DNA of 64,000 nucleotides from an uncultured Acetatifactor sp. (GTDB taxonomy: Bacteria; Bacillota; Clostridia; Lachnospirales; Lachnospiraceae), in contig CAJUFB010000010.1 of NCBI GenBank assembly GCA_910585805.1, forward strand, positions 1-64,000. The letters are read 5' to 3'. Made by a program: the position numbers and the translations under genes. The notes beneath the pieces are model-generated. The model saw only the letters and a list, made by a program, of their open reading frames with translations, did no database searches and was not told the DNA's origin. Each line of letters starts with the position of its first letter. Positions within the stretch are counted from its first letter, which is position 1. This document shows, in pieces, positions 43,080 to 52,424 of the stretch.

Positions 43080-44018
43080 TCAGAAGACCATACCCGCTTC
43101 CCGCAGCAGTTTCATGCCGCCTTCCGCCACATCCCGAATAATCTCGCTGCAGCTCTCTTCCTTCTTTACCAGGCCCGCAATCTGACCCGCCATCAAAGTG
43201 CCGTTCACGGTATCGCCCTCCACCACAGCTTTCCGCAGGGCGCCCAAAGTCAGCTGTTCCAGCTCCTCAAAGGGCGCTCCCGCCTTCTCCAGCTTCAGGT
43301 ATTCCCGGGTCATGCCGTTTCTCAGCTGCCTCACCGGATGTCCATGGCTCATTCCCGTCACCTCGGAATCAATATCCTTGGATGCGATGATCTTAGCCTT
43401 ATAGTTGGGATGCACCACTGCCTCCTTTGCCGTCACAAAGCGGGTTCCCATCTGCACCGCCTCGGCCCCCAGCATAAATGCCGCCGCAAGGCCTCTTCCG
43501 TCCGCGATCCCTCCGGCCGCAATCACCGGAATCCCCACCGCGTCCGCCACCTGAGGGACAAGGGCAAATGTGGTGATGGATCCGATATGCCCGCCGGATT
43601 CCATGCCTTCCGCCACTACCGCATCGGCGCCGGCGCGCTCCATCATTCTGGCCATGGCAACACTGGCCACTACAGGGATGACCTTTATGCTGGCAGCCTT
43701 CCACATGGCCATATATTTTCCCGGATTGCCTGCGCCGGTGGTCACTGCCTTTACGCCTTCCTCCACTGCCGCCCGGGCTATTTCGTCCGCCTCCGGATTC
43801 ATCAGCATGATATTCAGGCCGAACGGCTTATCCGTCAGCTCCCTGCACCGGCGTATCTGCTCCCGGACGAAATCCGCGCCGGCTCCTCCGGCCCCTATGA
43901 TCCCGAACCCTCCGGCTTCGGAAACCGCAGCCGCCAGATGGTACTCGGCTACCCATGCCATTCCGCCCTGAATGACCGGATACTCTGTTCCCAAAAGTCC
44001 CGTTACCCTCGTCTTCAT
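43080..44018 (-). CDS. fabK: Enoyl-ACP reductase II (FMN-dependent)
   Basis: Final reduction step of elongation. About 312 residues from MKTRVTGLLGTEYPVIQGGM. TIM-barrel FMN enzyme with GGFGIIGAGG, AEGMESGGHIGSITT, IAAGGIADGRGLAAAFMLGA and QMGTRF. FabK enzymes are not inhibited by triclosan. No FabI is present here. GGGGGCGG precedes the start, just after the acpP stop. Confidence 0.93.
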   Translation of the reverse strand: MKTRVTGLLGTEYPVIQGGMAWVAEYHLAAAVSEAGGFGIIGAGGAGADFVREQIRRCRELTDKPFGLNIMLMNPEADEIARAAVEEGVKAVTTGAGNPGKYMAMWKAASIKVIPVVASVAMARMMERAGADAVVAEGMESGGHIGSITTFALVPQVADAVGIPVIAAGGIADGRGLAAAFMLGAEAVQMGTRFVTAKEAVVHPNYKAKIIASKDIDSEVTGMSHGHPVRQLRNGMTREYLKLEKAGAPFEELEQLTLGALRKAVVEGDTVNGTLMAGQIAGLVKKEESCSEIIRDVAEGGMKLLREAGMVF

Positions 44019-44031
44019 ATCCGCCCCCATT

Positions 44032-44268
44032 TTAGTCCATTTCCACGCCCTTGTCTGTGAGATATTTCATGACATCCCCAACGGTAAGCAGCTGCTCCAG
44101 ATCCTCTGAAGGAATCTCTATGCCAAATTCATCCTCCAGCGCCATAACCATCTCGAACAGATCCAGGGAATCCGCATCCAGATCCTCTTTAAAGCTGGTG
44201 CTCTCTGTGATCTCCGCTCCTTCTGCATTTAATTTCTCTTCGATGACTGTCTTTAATTTCTCGAACAT
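44032..44268 (-). CDS. acpP: Acyl carrier protein
   Basis: 78-residue acidic four-helix carrier. Ser of DADSLDLFEMVMALEDEF carries the phosphopantetheine arm. First gene of the fab operon, behind AGGAGGA. Confidence 0.95.
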   Translation of the reverse strand: MFEKLKTVIEEKLNAEGAEITESTSFKEDLDADSLDLFEMVMALEDEFGIEIPSEDLEQLLTVGDVMKYLTDKGVEMD

Positions 44269-44419
44269 CTTTCTCCTCCTGCTGATCCTGATTTTACCTT
44301 TTTGCCGCTTTCCAAATCTGCGGATATGCTTCTGTCCTTACTCAGACAGGGAAACGGCTCCACCGCTTCCGTTTCCTGGTATGTAACCCTGATATATGGT
44401 TTTTATTACCATATAAAAC

Positions 44420-44449
44420 GGTATACAGTTCTATTTGTTTGACTTTCAA
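44420..44449 (-). promoter_or_regulatory. Promoter of the fab operon
   Basis: TTGAAA (44444-44449), 18-nt spacer, TATACC (44420-44425) on the minus strand; the -35 lies inside the first FabT-like box. A TATATGGT/ACCATATA hairpin follows at about 44391-44416. Confidence 0.5.
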
Positions 44450-44468
44450 ACTATTTGAGTGCCAAACT
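44436..44468. promoter_or_regulatory. Tandem FabT-like operators before acpP
   Basis: TGTTTGACTTTCAAACT (44436-44452) is a near-perfect palindrome and ATTTGAGTGCCAAACT (44453-44468) a second, weaker one, directly adjacent. They fit the known FabT pattern of TTTGA half sites spaced three bases. Box 1 covers the -35 of the fab promoter, so binding would repress. Confidence 0.65.
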
Positions 44469-44619
44469 TTCTAGATAATAACGCTGGAGAGAGGATTTGT
44501 CAATAGCATATCTGGTAATTTTTTCATCTATTCCTTTTTAACATTTTTATCAGGAAGCATCCCCTTATCATTCCCTGTTGCGCGTCTCCTGTCATGCCCG
44601 TTGCGCATTCCGAAAAGCC

Positions 44620-44647
44620 TTGACAATATCAGGAATTGTGCTATCCT
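44620..44647 (+). promoter_or_regulatory. Promoter toward the GH28 gene
   Basis: TTGACA, 16-nt spacer, TATCCT on the plus strand. The resulting leader of nearly 390 nt would include repeat copy B. Confidence 0.55.
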
Positions 44648-44810
44648 ATACTCATAAAGCATATTCATTTCCGAACACAGTACAATGAATTCCGGATCAT
44701 CTGAAGCTCACTCCAGAAAATCTATGCTTTGAATCCCCATTTTCATCTGCAGGGCAGGAGTTTGCAGCAGGCCGCTCTCCTGTCCGGAACAGGAAGTACT
44801 GTGGAAGAAT

Positions 44811-44898
44811 GAAATCTGCAGTAACCAACATTGAAAGACCGCCAGCCCCATATGCCCGCGCGGACATATTCGTAAATTTTGGCGGTCCTGCGTATAAG
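44811..44898. repeat. Dispersed 88-bp repeat, copy B
   Basis: Reverse complement matches 3513-3601 at about 80 percent by eye, starting CTTATACGCA and ending TTACTGCA-ATTTC. Apart from this, 44470-45035 shows only the promoter at 44620. Confidence 0.6.
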
Positions 44899-45035
44899 TC
44901 CAAATAAAAAGAAAAGGAAAGGCGTTAGTCAACATATGTGCCGGCGCGGCCCGGAAGTGCCGTAAACACAGCATCCTGACAGAACCAAAGCCCGGATGGC
45001 AACACGTTTATAGACTGACACCAAAGGAAAAACAT

Positions 45036-48005
45036 ATGTCCGCATACAATATAAAAGAGGCCACAGGCGCCTCCATCCGGCCCCGGCAGCTGATGAAACC
45101 TGTTTTTTACCCGATCACGGATTTCGGAGCTTCCCCGGATGCACCTCCTGTCCGGAACACACTGGCAGTCAACCGCGCCATTCAGGCGGCGGCCCCGGAC
45201 GGCGGAACCGTGCTGATCCCCAAAGGCACTTACTCTGTCTACACCATCCTTCTGGCGAGCAATGTGAATCTCTGCCTTGCGGAGGGAGCCGTCCTGGCGG
45301 CAGCCAAAACGGATATCCGGCATTCCTATCAGAAACAGGACGGCGAGGGCGGCAATTATGAGGAGCCTGAAGTAAATCCTTATGTGGGAATCCAGGACCA
45401 CGGCCATACCTACTTCGCCAACAGCCTGGTATACGGCGCGGATCTGGAAAATGTCATGATATACGGAAAAGGGCTTTTTACCGGAGGACGATTTGACGAA
45501 GACGGGAATCTGGAGTATGTGCTCCAGGGCGGCGACCCGGCAGAGCCCGACTCCCGTGAAGCCCGTGGGCATCAGGGCGAATGGTTCGGCAACAAGGGAA
45601 TCGCCCTGATCCGGTGCAAAAATGTGGTCCTGGCGGATTTCTCCGTCACCATCGGCGGACATTTCGCCATAATTGCCGAAGGCTGTGAAAATCTGTACAC
45701 AGAGCATCTTCTGGTGGATACCACAAGGGATGCCTTCGATATTGACTGCTGCCGGAATGTGACCGTACGGCACACCGTCTGTAACTCCCTCACCGATGAC
45801 GCGCTGTGTCTGAAGGCTTCCTTTGGCGCAGGTATGTTCCAACCGCTGGAAAATGTGCTCATCGAAGACTGTACCGTCAGCGGCTATGATGCGGGCAGCG
45901 TCTACGCCGGCGCATATACCAGGGACAAGCTCATCGCCCTGGATCGCTGCGGCCCTACCGGGCGGGTCAAATTCGGCACCGAATCCACCTGCGGCTATCA
46001 CCGGGTGACCATACGCCGGGTGCATTTTGACCGTTCCAGGGGCTTCTGTCTGGAGGCGGTGGACTGCTCTTCCCTGACGGATGTGATCTTTGAACACTGC
46101 AGCTTTGACAATGTGTCCAGCTCCCCTGTCTTTATCCGGGCCGGAGACAGAGGGCGCTTTCCCGTCACCGGAAACAGCGCCTCCCGGGAATATCCCGTCA
46201 CCGGGGGAAATGTGCGGCTGGATAACCGGAACTGGATTCTTCCTGCTGATGATGCTTACCACCGCTATCCCGCAAAACGTTATGGCCCTCATTACAATCG
46301 GACCAGGACAGTCACGGCGGACGGACATTCTTTCTTTGAAATCGTGGACGGAGAACATCCGACGGAATGCAATCCTGCAAATTATGAGGAGAAGGACGGG
46401 CATTTTTACCTGAAAACCTGGTGTGACATGCCCAGGGAATCGGAACGGTCCGCCGACCTGCGCAGGGATAAAACCCCGCATCCCTTCACCGATGATACAG
46501 ACACCCGAATCCCCGGAGCCTACCGGGCCGACTATGCCCGTGAACTGGCTGGACCGGATCTGCCGTTGTATGCCAATGCAATCGGCTGCGAAAATATGGC
46601 ATGTGTGTCAGATATTTTGATTCGTGACATCACTGTCACAAATGCCGACCCCCGCTATCCTGTGCTTTTGATGGGACTGACGGATTCCCATATAAAAAAT
46701 ATCACCCTGGAAAATATTTCCGTGGAATACAGAGGCGGACTCTCCATGGAACATGCGGCGGAACAGCGCCAGCTGAATACGGAATGGAAATATTCCCAGT
46801 TCCATGCGAAAGAGCATGTGCAGAGTCTCCCCTGGCTGGTAAATACCTTCTTCCTGAAAAACGAGGGACTGCTGCCCCGGGCGGACTGGGATGCGGAACA
46901 CGGCTGCTGGCAGGATGACCCCTACAACGTGCCGGAGCTTCCCGAAGTGTACCCGGAGTCCAGCAACTGGGGAATCCTTCCGGCTTACGGTCTCTTTGCG
47001 AAGCATGTTGACGGACTGACCCTTAAGAATGTCCGCTTTTCCTGCAAAGTGCCCGACGGCAGGCATGTGTGTGTATTTGACGATGTGAACGGGGTATCCG
47101 TGGACGGTCTGGAAGCCTGGTGCAGCGAGGGGCTGGCTCCCATTGCCGTTGTGACCGACCACTACAGGAGACATACCAATGCGGAAAATGTTCCTGAGCA
47201 GCCTTATTTCACCACAAAAGTGACAGGATTGTCAATCTCTGGCCCATTAATCCTGCACGCAACAAATGACGCAAATGTCGCAAACCATGCTCCGGGTCCC
47301 GCTTTGCCAGTTTCCTGTTCTTCCTTAAGATCCAGTGCCCCTGAAGCTGCCGGGCAGATCGCTAAAGACTCCGAAGACCCTGAAGCTGCCGGGCGGATTG
47401 CTAAAGATTCCGAAGACCCTGAAGCTGCCGGACAGATCGCTAAAGACTCCGAAGACCCTGAAGCTGCCGGGCGGATTGCTAAAGGCTCCAAAACTCCAGA
47501 AGGAAAGGCACTGTCCTCCTGGGTCCAGGAAGTGGAGATCCACGCCCCCGCTCCGGGCACACCCCCGGACAGCCTGTATCCGCACCCTACGGTGCCTTGC
47601 ACGGAATCGGGCTATCGCTTTTGTGTGGATACGGACGATTATCCGCTTCCGCTGACGGTACACCGCCCCTTTATACAACCTGTCGCCCCTGTACGGCTTT
47701 CCCCTGGACAGACCTGTTGCGTTGTCCTGTCGGTGCGCAATCCTGCCAGTGATATCTCGGAGGAAGCGGACAACGGCATTATCTACAATGAACAGGTGGC
47801 ACGCCTGAATTACGGGGTAAAAGGCATGAATGTGGCATTGACCCTGAGCTGTGAGAATCTGCCGGAAGGCGCTTCCTTCGATCCGGCCAGCCGCCGCTTC
47901 TCATGGATGCCCGCGGAAGGACAGCAGGGGCAGTATGAGATAGTTTTCGTGGTAAATGACGGCATACTGCCTGAAAAAACTGTGATGAAAGTGACGGTAG
48001 ACTGA
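45036..48005 (+). CDS. GH28-like glycoside hydrolase (polygalacturonase family), large multidomain
   Basis: Predicted pectin-backbone hydrolase; 989 residues, about twice the family length. YPITDFGASPDAPPVRNTLA opens the beta-helix domain; DAFDIDCC and NSLTDDALCLKAS near 235-265 correspond to the acidic active-site motifs, though the canonical NTDG is not intact. Beta-helix repeats continue to about 750. Residues about 768-820 are encoded by four 39-bp repeats. The last 75 residues (LSCENLPEGASFDP to the end) look like an Ig/cadherin-type domain. No signal peptide is evident, so it may be cytoplasmic, acting on imported oligosaccharides. Confidence 0.8.
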   Translation: MSAYNIKEATGASIRPRQLMKPVFYPITDFGASPDAPPVRNTLAVNRAIQAAAPDGGTVLIPKGTYSVYTILLASNVNLCLAEGAVLAAAKTDIRHSYQKQDGEGGNYEEPEVNPYVGIQDHGHTYFANSLVYGADLENVMIYGKGLFTGGRFDEDGNLEYVLQGGDPAEPDSREARGHQGEWFGNKGIALIRCKNVVLADFSVTIGGHFAIIAEGCENLYTEHLLVDTTRDAFDIDCCRNVTVRHTVCNSLTDDALCLKASFGAGMFQPLENVLIEDCTVSGYDAGSVYAGAYTRDKLIALDRCGPTGRVKFGTESTCGYHRVTIRRVHFDRSRGFCLEAVDCSSLTDVIFEHCSFDNVSSSPVFIRAGDRGRFPVTGNSASREYPVTGGNVRLDNRNWILPADDAYHRYPAKRYGPHYNRTRTVTADGHSFFEIVDGEHPTECNPANYEEKDGHFYLKTWCDMPRESERSADLRRDKTPHPFTDDTDTRIPGAYRADYARELAGPDLPLYANAIGCENMACVSDILIRDITVTNADPRYPVLLMGLTDSHIKNITLENISVEYRGGLSMEHAAEQRQLNTEWKYSQFHAKEHVQSLPWLVNTFFLKNEGLLPRADWDAEHGCWQDDPYNVPELPEVYPESSNWGILPAYGLFAKHVDGLTLKNVRFSCKVPDGRHVCVFDDVNGVSVDGLEAWCSEGLAPIAVVTDHYRRHTNAENVPEQPYFTTKVTGLSISGPLILHATNDANVANHAPGPALPVSCSSLRSSAPEAAGQIAKDSEDPEAAGRIAKDSEDPEAAGQIAKDSEDPEAAGRIAKGSKTPEGKALSSWVQEVEIHAPAPGTPPDSLYPHPTVPCTESGYRFCVDTDDYPLPLTVHRPFIQPVAPVRLSPGQTCCVVLSVRNPASDISEEADNGIIYNEQVARLNYGVKGMNVALTLSCENLPEGASFDPASRRFSWMPAEGQQGQYEIVFVVNDGILPEKTVMKVTVD
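47339..47494 (+). repeat. Four 39-bp tandem repeats in the GH28 gene
   Basis: CTGAAGCTGCCG recurs at 47341, 47380, 47419 and 47458. The encoded 13-mer is DPEAAGxIAKDSE with Gln and Arg alternating, so a 78-bp super-unit was probably duplicated. The segment is an Ala/Glu/Asp linker between domains. Confidence 0.85.
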
Positions 48006-48128
48006 CCGCTGCCTTACGTTCTCCCCATGCATCCGGCTGTGCCGCCTCCCGGGAAAGCAGGTTGTAGCCGGGCAGTCAGAAGACGCGATCGCGCCGGCTG
48101 CGCCGCCCCCCGATTTCCCTGTATTTAC

Positions 48129-48178
48129 GGGCTTTTCTCTTAAGAAGCTGTATCAGTTATTTTCCGGCAGTTTCTAAA
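48129..48178. repeat. Dispersed repeat U4
   Basis: Opposite orientation to U1-U3: GGGCTTTT, CTTAAGAAGC, GTATCAGTTATTTTCCGGCA, TTTCTAAA. It lies just before the fRMsr gene. 48006-48128 shows nothing else. Confidence 0.5.
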
Positions 48179-48200
48179 ATGAATGAGAGGATATTTTATC

Positions 48201-48677
48201 ATGAAATACCAGACCGATTACGATTTTCTTCTGGAACAGCTGACGGCTGTGACGGAATCCGAGACAGATACCATTGCCAATCTTTCCAATGCCTCTGCCG
48301 TGCTGCAGATGAACCTGGATGAGATCAACTGGGTGGGCTTCTACCTGGTGCGGGAGAACCAACTGGTGCTGGGGCCCTTCCAGGGCAGGCCTGCCTGTGT
48401 CCGGATCGATTTCGGAAAAGGGGTATGCGGAACCGCTGCCGCCGCCGGCGTCACCCAGCTTGTACCGAATGTACACGAGTTTCCGGGACATATCGCCTGT
48501 GACGGCGCCTCCAATTCGGAGATCGTCATACCCATGTTTCACGATGGGCAGTTGACAGCTGTGTTGGATATTGACAGTCCTGTCTTTCATCGGTTCACGG
48601 AAACTGACCGAAATGGTCTTGAGAGATGCGCGGCGGTCATATCGAAAGCATGCTGCTGGCAGCCGGCTCTTCCCTGA
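48201..48677 (+). CDS. msrC: Free methionine-(R)-sulfoxide reductase (GAF type)
   Basis: 158-residue GAF-domain oxidoreductase that repairs free Met-R-sulfoxide. The three family cysteines are at about 66, 76 and 100 (GRPACVRIDFGKGVCGTA and GHIACDGASNSEIVIPM). ATG at 48201 has GAGAGG upstream; an in-frame ATG at 48183 is possible. Convergent with dcd. Confidence 0.9.
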   Translation: MKYQTDYDFLLEQLTAVTESETDTIANLSNASAVLQMNLDEINWVGFYLVRENQLVLGPFQGRPACVRIDFGKGVCGTAAAAGVTQLVPNVHEFPGHIACDGASNSEIVIPMFHDGQLTAVLDIDSPVFHRFTETDRNGLERCAAVISKACCWQPALP

Positions 48678-48734
48678 TTCAGAATACCATACGCTGTGCA
48701 TTCCCATTGCACGGCGTTTTTGCTCTGCCGCCTT

Positions 48735-49283
48735 TCATACATGCTGCTTCACCGCGTCCGCATCCAGAAAAGCCCTGGAGCCCGTGGCGCCTTTCTGCCC
48801 CTGATATTTTCCGTTATAAGGATGCAGCGCCACATCATCCATCCTGGAGAAAACCAGCTGCCCTACCCGGCGTCCGGCTTTCAGTTCAATGGCGCAGCGG
48901 TTTACATTATACAGTTCAAGAGTTATCTCGCCCTTGAATCCCGGATCCACCCAACCGGCGTTCTGGATAAACAGCCCCATTCTTCCCAGAGAGCTTCTGC
49001 CCTCCACAAAGGCTGTCAGGTCGTCAGGCAGCTCAAAATACTCCATTGTGGTAGCCAGGACGAACTGGTTCGGCAGCAGGACATAGGTGTCACTTGAGAT
49101 GGTTTTATACCGGATTTCCTTATCCAGCGTAATGATGCCGGTAGGGGAATCCTCCACGATGCTGAAAGTATTGCCCAGCCTTATGTCCACGCTGGCCGGC
49201 TGCACCTGGTCCCTTTCCATGGGTGTGATCTGCAGAGTTCCGCTTTCCAGCATTTTATAGATTGTTCTGTCTGATAATACCAT
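48735..49283 (-). CDS. dcd: dCTP deaminase
   Basis: 182 residues from MVLSDRTIYKMLESGTLQIT behind GAGGAGG. Deaminates dCTP toward dUTP or dUMP for thymidylate synthesis. Active-site block EGRSSLGRMGLFIQNAGWVD with the catalytic Glu in GEITLELYN. Whether it is the bifunctional dUMP-forming type cannot be told here. The 240-bp region upstream shows no recognised feature. Confidence 0.93.
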   Translation of the reverse strand: MVLSDRTIYKMLESGTLQITPMERDQVQPASVDIRLGNTFSIVEDSPTGIITLDKEIRYKTISSDTYVLLPNQFVLATTMEYFELPDDLTAFVEGRSSLGRMGLFIQNAGWVDPGFKGEITLELYNVNRCAIELKAGRRVGQLVFSRMDDVALHPYNGKYQGQKGATGSRAFLDADAVKQHV

Positions 49284-49523
49284 TACAGTCCTCCTCGCTG
49301 TTTCTTCCTGATCTGTCTGTTGTTTCTCCGGCGGTGTCCCGACGGAAGCACATGGCTGTGAACGGATCTTGTTCACAGCATCCGCAGACTGTGTCTCACT
49401 ACCATGTTACCATAGGTGCCGGCTGAATGTCATCTGTTTTATCCAAAAATACAGTCAAATTTTCGGAACATAGATTTTCCGACAGACGCTTCTCCTCCTA
49501 TCCTCCTTCTTCCGCCTTTCTTC

Positions 49524-51605
49524 TCACGGAAATACGATCGTCCCTCCCCCATACCACACGGTCCGGATCTCCTCCAGGCTCTGCAGTTCCTTCAGACTGA
49601 TGACAGGGTTGTCCCTGATATCCAGATGCTGCAGATGGGAAAGCTTTTCCGCAAAAGCAATGTTATCCAGCCCCAGGGATTGAAGGTACAGTTCTGTCAG
49701 ATTTGGAAAACAGTCAAATAATTCATAGTGTTCCGATAATTCCGTTTCCGAGGCTTCGTCCTTACCGGCATCGTCCAGGATTCTGATCCCGTTCATGGAT
49801 AAGACCTCCAGATTCCCGTTTACCGGAAGCTGCGCAAAGTCAAGCCCCGCCCTGCATCCATCCAGATACAGGCTTTTCAGGGACTGAATGCCGAACAGCT
49901 CTTCGATATTGCCTTTGACGGCAACGTCCTGCAGACAAAGCGACGTCAGTTTCGGCAGCCCGGTCAGAGGGCTCAGCGACTCCACTGTCGTGGAGAAACG
50001 GTGTATCTTTAGTGTATCCAGCTCCGTCATGGAGGAAACCACCTCCAGCTGACTCCCTGAACAGCGCTCAAGGGAAAGAGAAATGACACCTGCGGCATCT
50101 TTCAGCGGTGACAGGTCGTCCACGTCCTTCAGGGAAAGCCGCTCCAGTTTCGTCAGCTGTTCAAAGGAAGGCAGCTTCCCTCCATGCCCCATTTCCAGCG
50201 TCAGCTCCTCAAGTTCACCCAACTGGCCAATGACGGAATAGTCTTCCAGCAATGAATTGCCTGTCAGGTTCAAAAGGGTAAGCCCGGCACATTCCTTCAG
50301 TTCGTCCAGAGATTTCACCCTGCTCCCCTCAATGCTGAGGCTGGCCAGCCGCTTCATGGAACTGAGAAAGTCCATCTCTTCCAGCGAACCGGAGGCAATC
50401 TTCAGCCACTCCAGATTCACCAGGGAAGCCAGCGGGCCGTAATCGTCCAGAGCGTCGCATTCCTCAAGCATCAGCCCCTGCAGCCCGGGAAAGTTCTGCA
50501 GCGCGGAGATATCTTCCAGGGCCCTGTAATTTACGGAAAGATACCGCAGATTCGGAAAATGCGTTATTCCGTCCAGATTCTTTTCCCCTGTGCCATTCCC
50601 ATTCCCCGCCCGGATTCCCTCATCTGCAATTCCCAGTTCCGTGATCGCTTCCGGATGAGGAATCAATTCTGCCATCTCCCCGGCGGTATTCCCGGTATAC
50701 AGCCCAAAAAGCCTGTCCAGTCCCTGTAAATCTCCGGGATGCAGCTTTCCGTCAATGGACAGCCACTCCAGCCCGGTAAAAACAGCCAGATCCGCCGTAT
50801 CCATCTCCGTTTCTTCTCCGTAGAGCATTGTCTGTACCATGCCCTGGTTCAGCTGAAAGGAAACGGTTTTCTTCCGGGTATCGATACGGAGGGCGGTGAG
50901 TTCGGCATATTCCTCCGCCGTAATGGTTTGACAGTCCTTTTCCCAGATATTTTCTGCTGCCTGACGAAAAAAGGCAGATCCGGGAAATCTATTTTCTGAC
51001 ATATGTGTCGCATTATCTCTCGGGATATTGCCGGAAGTTTCATTTTCATCGGATAAACCTGATATTTCCGTGCTTTTCTGGTCTCGTTCATCTTCCGACA
51101 CCTTTGTCGTTTCATTTGGCTTCATTTTTTGCGACTCTTGTGTCACATTTTTTCTTTCATTCTTCATAACCTGCTCCGGAATCCTGTTCCGTTCCGGAAA
51201 AGCCTTTTTTGCCTTTCTGCCGGTGGTTTCCTGCTCATTTTTCCGGATTGCTTCTGTCCCGTCCGAGGTGCCGGTCTGCCTGCTTACCGGCTCTGTCCCA
51301 CCCGAGGTGCCGGTCTCCCCAGTTACCGGCTCTGTCATATCACCGGCCACTGCTTTCTGCCCCGGAATCCCTGTTGCCGAAAACACCACGCAGATGCATC
51401 CCAATGCCACTGCTGTCAGGACTTTTTTTATTTTATGATATTCCGCATATCTCTGCGGTTTATTCCGCTCCGCATTCCCCACCAGGCGCTTTTCCGCTTC
51501 CGTTCCATGCACCACTCTGCATCTGCCCCACGCGTTTCCGCCTTCCCCCTTCCGGTTCTCCAACGCCCTGCCATATGCCGGACATTTTCTCTTTTTATTT
51601 TCCAT
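49524..51605 (-). CDS. Membrane-anchored leucine-rich-repeat protein
   Basis: 693 residues. A basic cytoplasmic N-terminus of about 58 residues, one membrane helix (about 60-82, VLTAVALGCICVVFSATGI), a Thr/Glu/Lys-rich stalk (to about 210) with a duplicated ETGTSGGTEPVS-type motif, then about 15 LRR units (LxxLxxLxL spacing, e.g. LTLLNLTGNSLLEDYSVIGQ) to the end. Likely displayed outside the cell for adhesion or binding. Start behind GAGGG. Confidence 0.8.
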   Translation of the reverse strand: MENKKRKCPAYGRALENRKGEGGNAWGRCRVVHGTEAEKRLVGNAERNKPQRYAEYHKIKKVLTAVALGCICVVFSATGIPGQKAVAGDMTEPVTGETGTSGGTEPVSRQTGTSDGTEAIRKNEQETTGRKAKKAFPERNRIPEQVMKNERKNVTQESQKMKPNETTKVSEDERDQKSTEISGLSDENETSGNIPRDNATHMSENRFPGSAFFRQAAENIWEKDCQTITAEEYAELTALRIDTRKKTVSFQLNQGMVQTMLYGEETEMDTADLAVFTGLEWLSIDGKLHPGDLQGLDRLFGLYTGNTAGEMAELIPHPEAITELGIADEGIRAGNGNGTGEKNLDGITHFPNLRYLSVNYRALEDISALQNFPGLQGLMLEECDALDDYGPLASLVNLEWLKIASGSLEEMDFLSSMKRLASLSIEGSRVKSLDELKECAGLTLLNLTGNSLLEDYSVIGQLGELEELTLEMGHGGKLPSFEQLTKLERLSLKDVDDLSPLKDAAGVISLSLERCSGSQLEVVSSMTELDTLKIHRFSTTVESLSPLTGLPKLTSLCLQDVAVKGNIEELFGIQSLKSLYLDGCRAGLDFAQLPVNGNLEVLSMNGIRILDDAGKDEASETELSEHYELFDCFPNLTELYLQSLGLDNIAFAEKLSHLQHLDIRDNPVISLKELQSLEEIRTVWYGGGTIVFP

Positions 51606-51686
51606 AATGTATCCCTCTACTGTTTCCCATATTTTTTCCGGAGATTCCTTTATTGCTTTTTACTCCATGGCTCCCTGCAGACGTAT

Positions 51687-52424
51687 TCAGATATGCCTGC
51701 TGCCGGGCGTCGTATACCGTTCCACAATATTCCGATTCGCCCTGTATTCCGGGATATCTGAAAGCGGCTCCAGTTCAATTTCTTTCCCGTATTTCCGCTT
51801 CAAAGCCCTCTCCAGAAGTCCGTCACAGACCTCCGGATTCTTCGGAAGCAGCGGACCATGCAGATAGGTGGCGAACAGATTTTTGTATACAAGCCCTTCA
51901 TAACCGCTGTTTCCCGTATTCCCATGCCCGAAGAGCACTCTCCCCAGGGGCGTATGATCTCCGATCTCTGTCCGCCCGCCATGATTCTCAAAGCCTACCA
52001 CAGGCGTGGAAAAAAGCGGGCTCTCCAGCACGGCATTCCCCACCAGGCGCCCGGGCTTCCACTGGGTACAGATATCCAGGATCCCCAGCCCTTCTATGGT
52101 CTTCTTTTCCGTCCTGTAATAGTTTCCGAGCAGCTGGTAAGCGGCACATACCGCCAATACTACACCGTCCTCTTCCACATATGCCTTAAAATCCTTCCTG
52201 ATCTCCTTCAGATACCCGGCCGCCATCTCCTGCCCCCTGTCAGAGCCGCCTCCCCAGCAGAGGATATCCAAACCGTTAAAATCAACCTTCTCCCCGGCCG
52301 CCAGCGGAATCACTTCGGCTTCTATCCCCCGCCACTGAAGGCGCTTCAGGAGACACCGCACATTTCCTCTGTCACCGTACAGATTAAACAGTTCCGGGTA
52401 CAGATGCCCTATGGAAAGTTTCAT
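51687..52424 (-). CDS. gatD: Lipid II isoglutaminyl synthase, glutamine amidotransferase subunit GatD
   Basis: Releases ammonia from Gln for amidation of D-Glu in lipid II. 245 residues from MKLSIGHLYPELFNLYGDRG. Nucleophile Cys93 in AVCAAYQLLG and His in TYLHGPLLPKNPE. The start overlaps the murT stop (ATGA). Confidence 0.92.
   Translation of the reverse strand: MKLSIGHLYPELFNLYGDRGNVRCLLKRLQWRGIEAEVIPLAAGEKVDFNGLDILCWGGGSDRGQEMAAGYLKEIRKDFKAYVEEDGVVLAVCAAYQLLGNYYRTEKKTIEGLGILDICTQWKPGRLVGNAVLESPLFSTPVVGFENHGGRTEIGDHTPLGRVLFGHGNTGNSGYEGLVYKNLFATYLHGPLLPKNPEVCDGLLERALKRKYGKEIELEPLSDIPEYRANRNIVERYTTPGSRHI

Noticed and set aside
44697..44903. Possible 68-residue small protein MDLYAGPPKF...
   Set aside because: The sequence is dispersed repeat copy B; other copies shift frame, so coding is unlikely. 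No good ribosome binding site.
44925..46481. 518-codon minus-strand open frame
   Set aside because: Antisense to the GH28 gene, which has clear beta-helix motifs.
47339..47494. CRISPR-like repeats
   Set aside because: The 39-bp units abut without spacers and stay in frame in a coding sequence.
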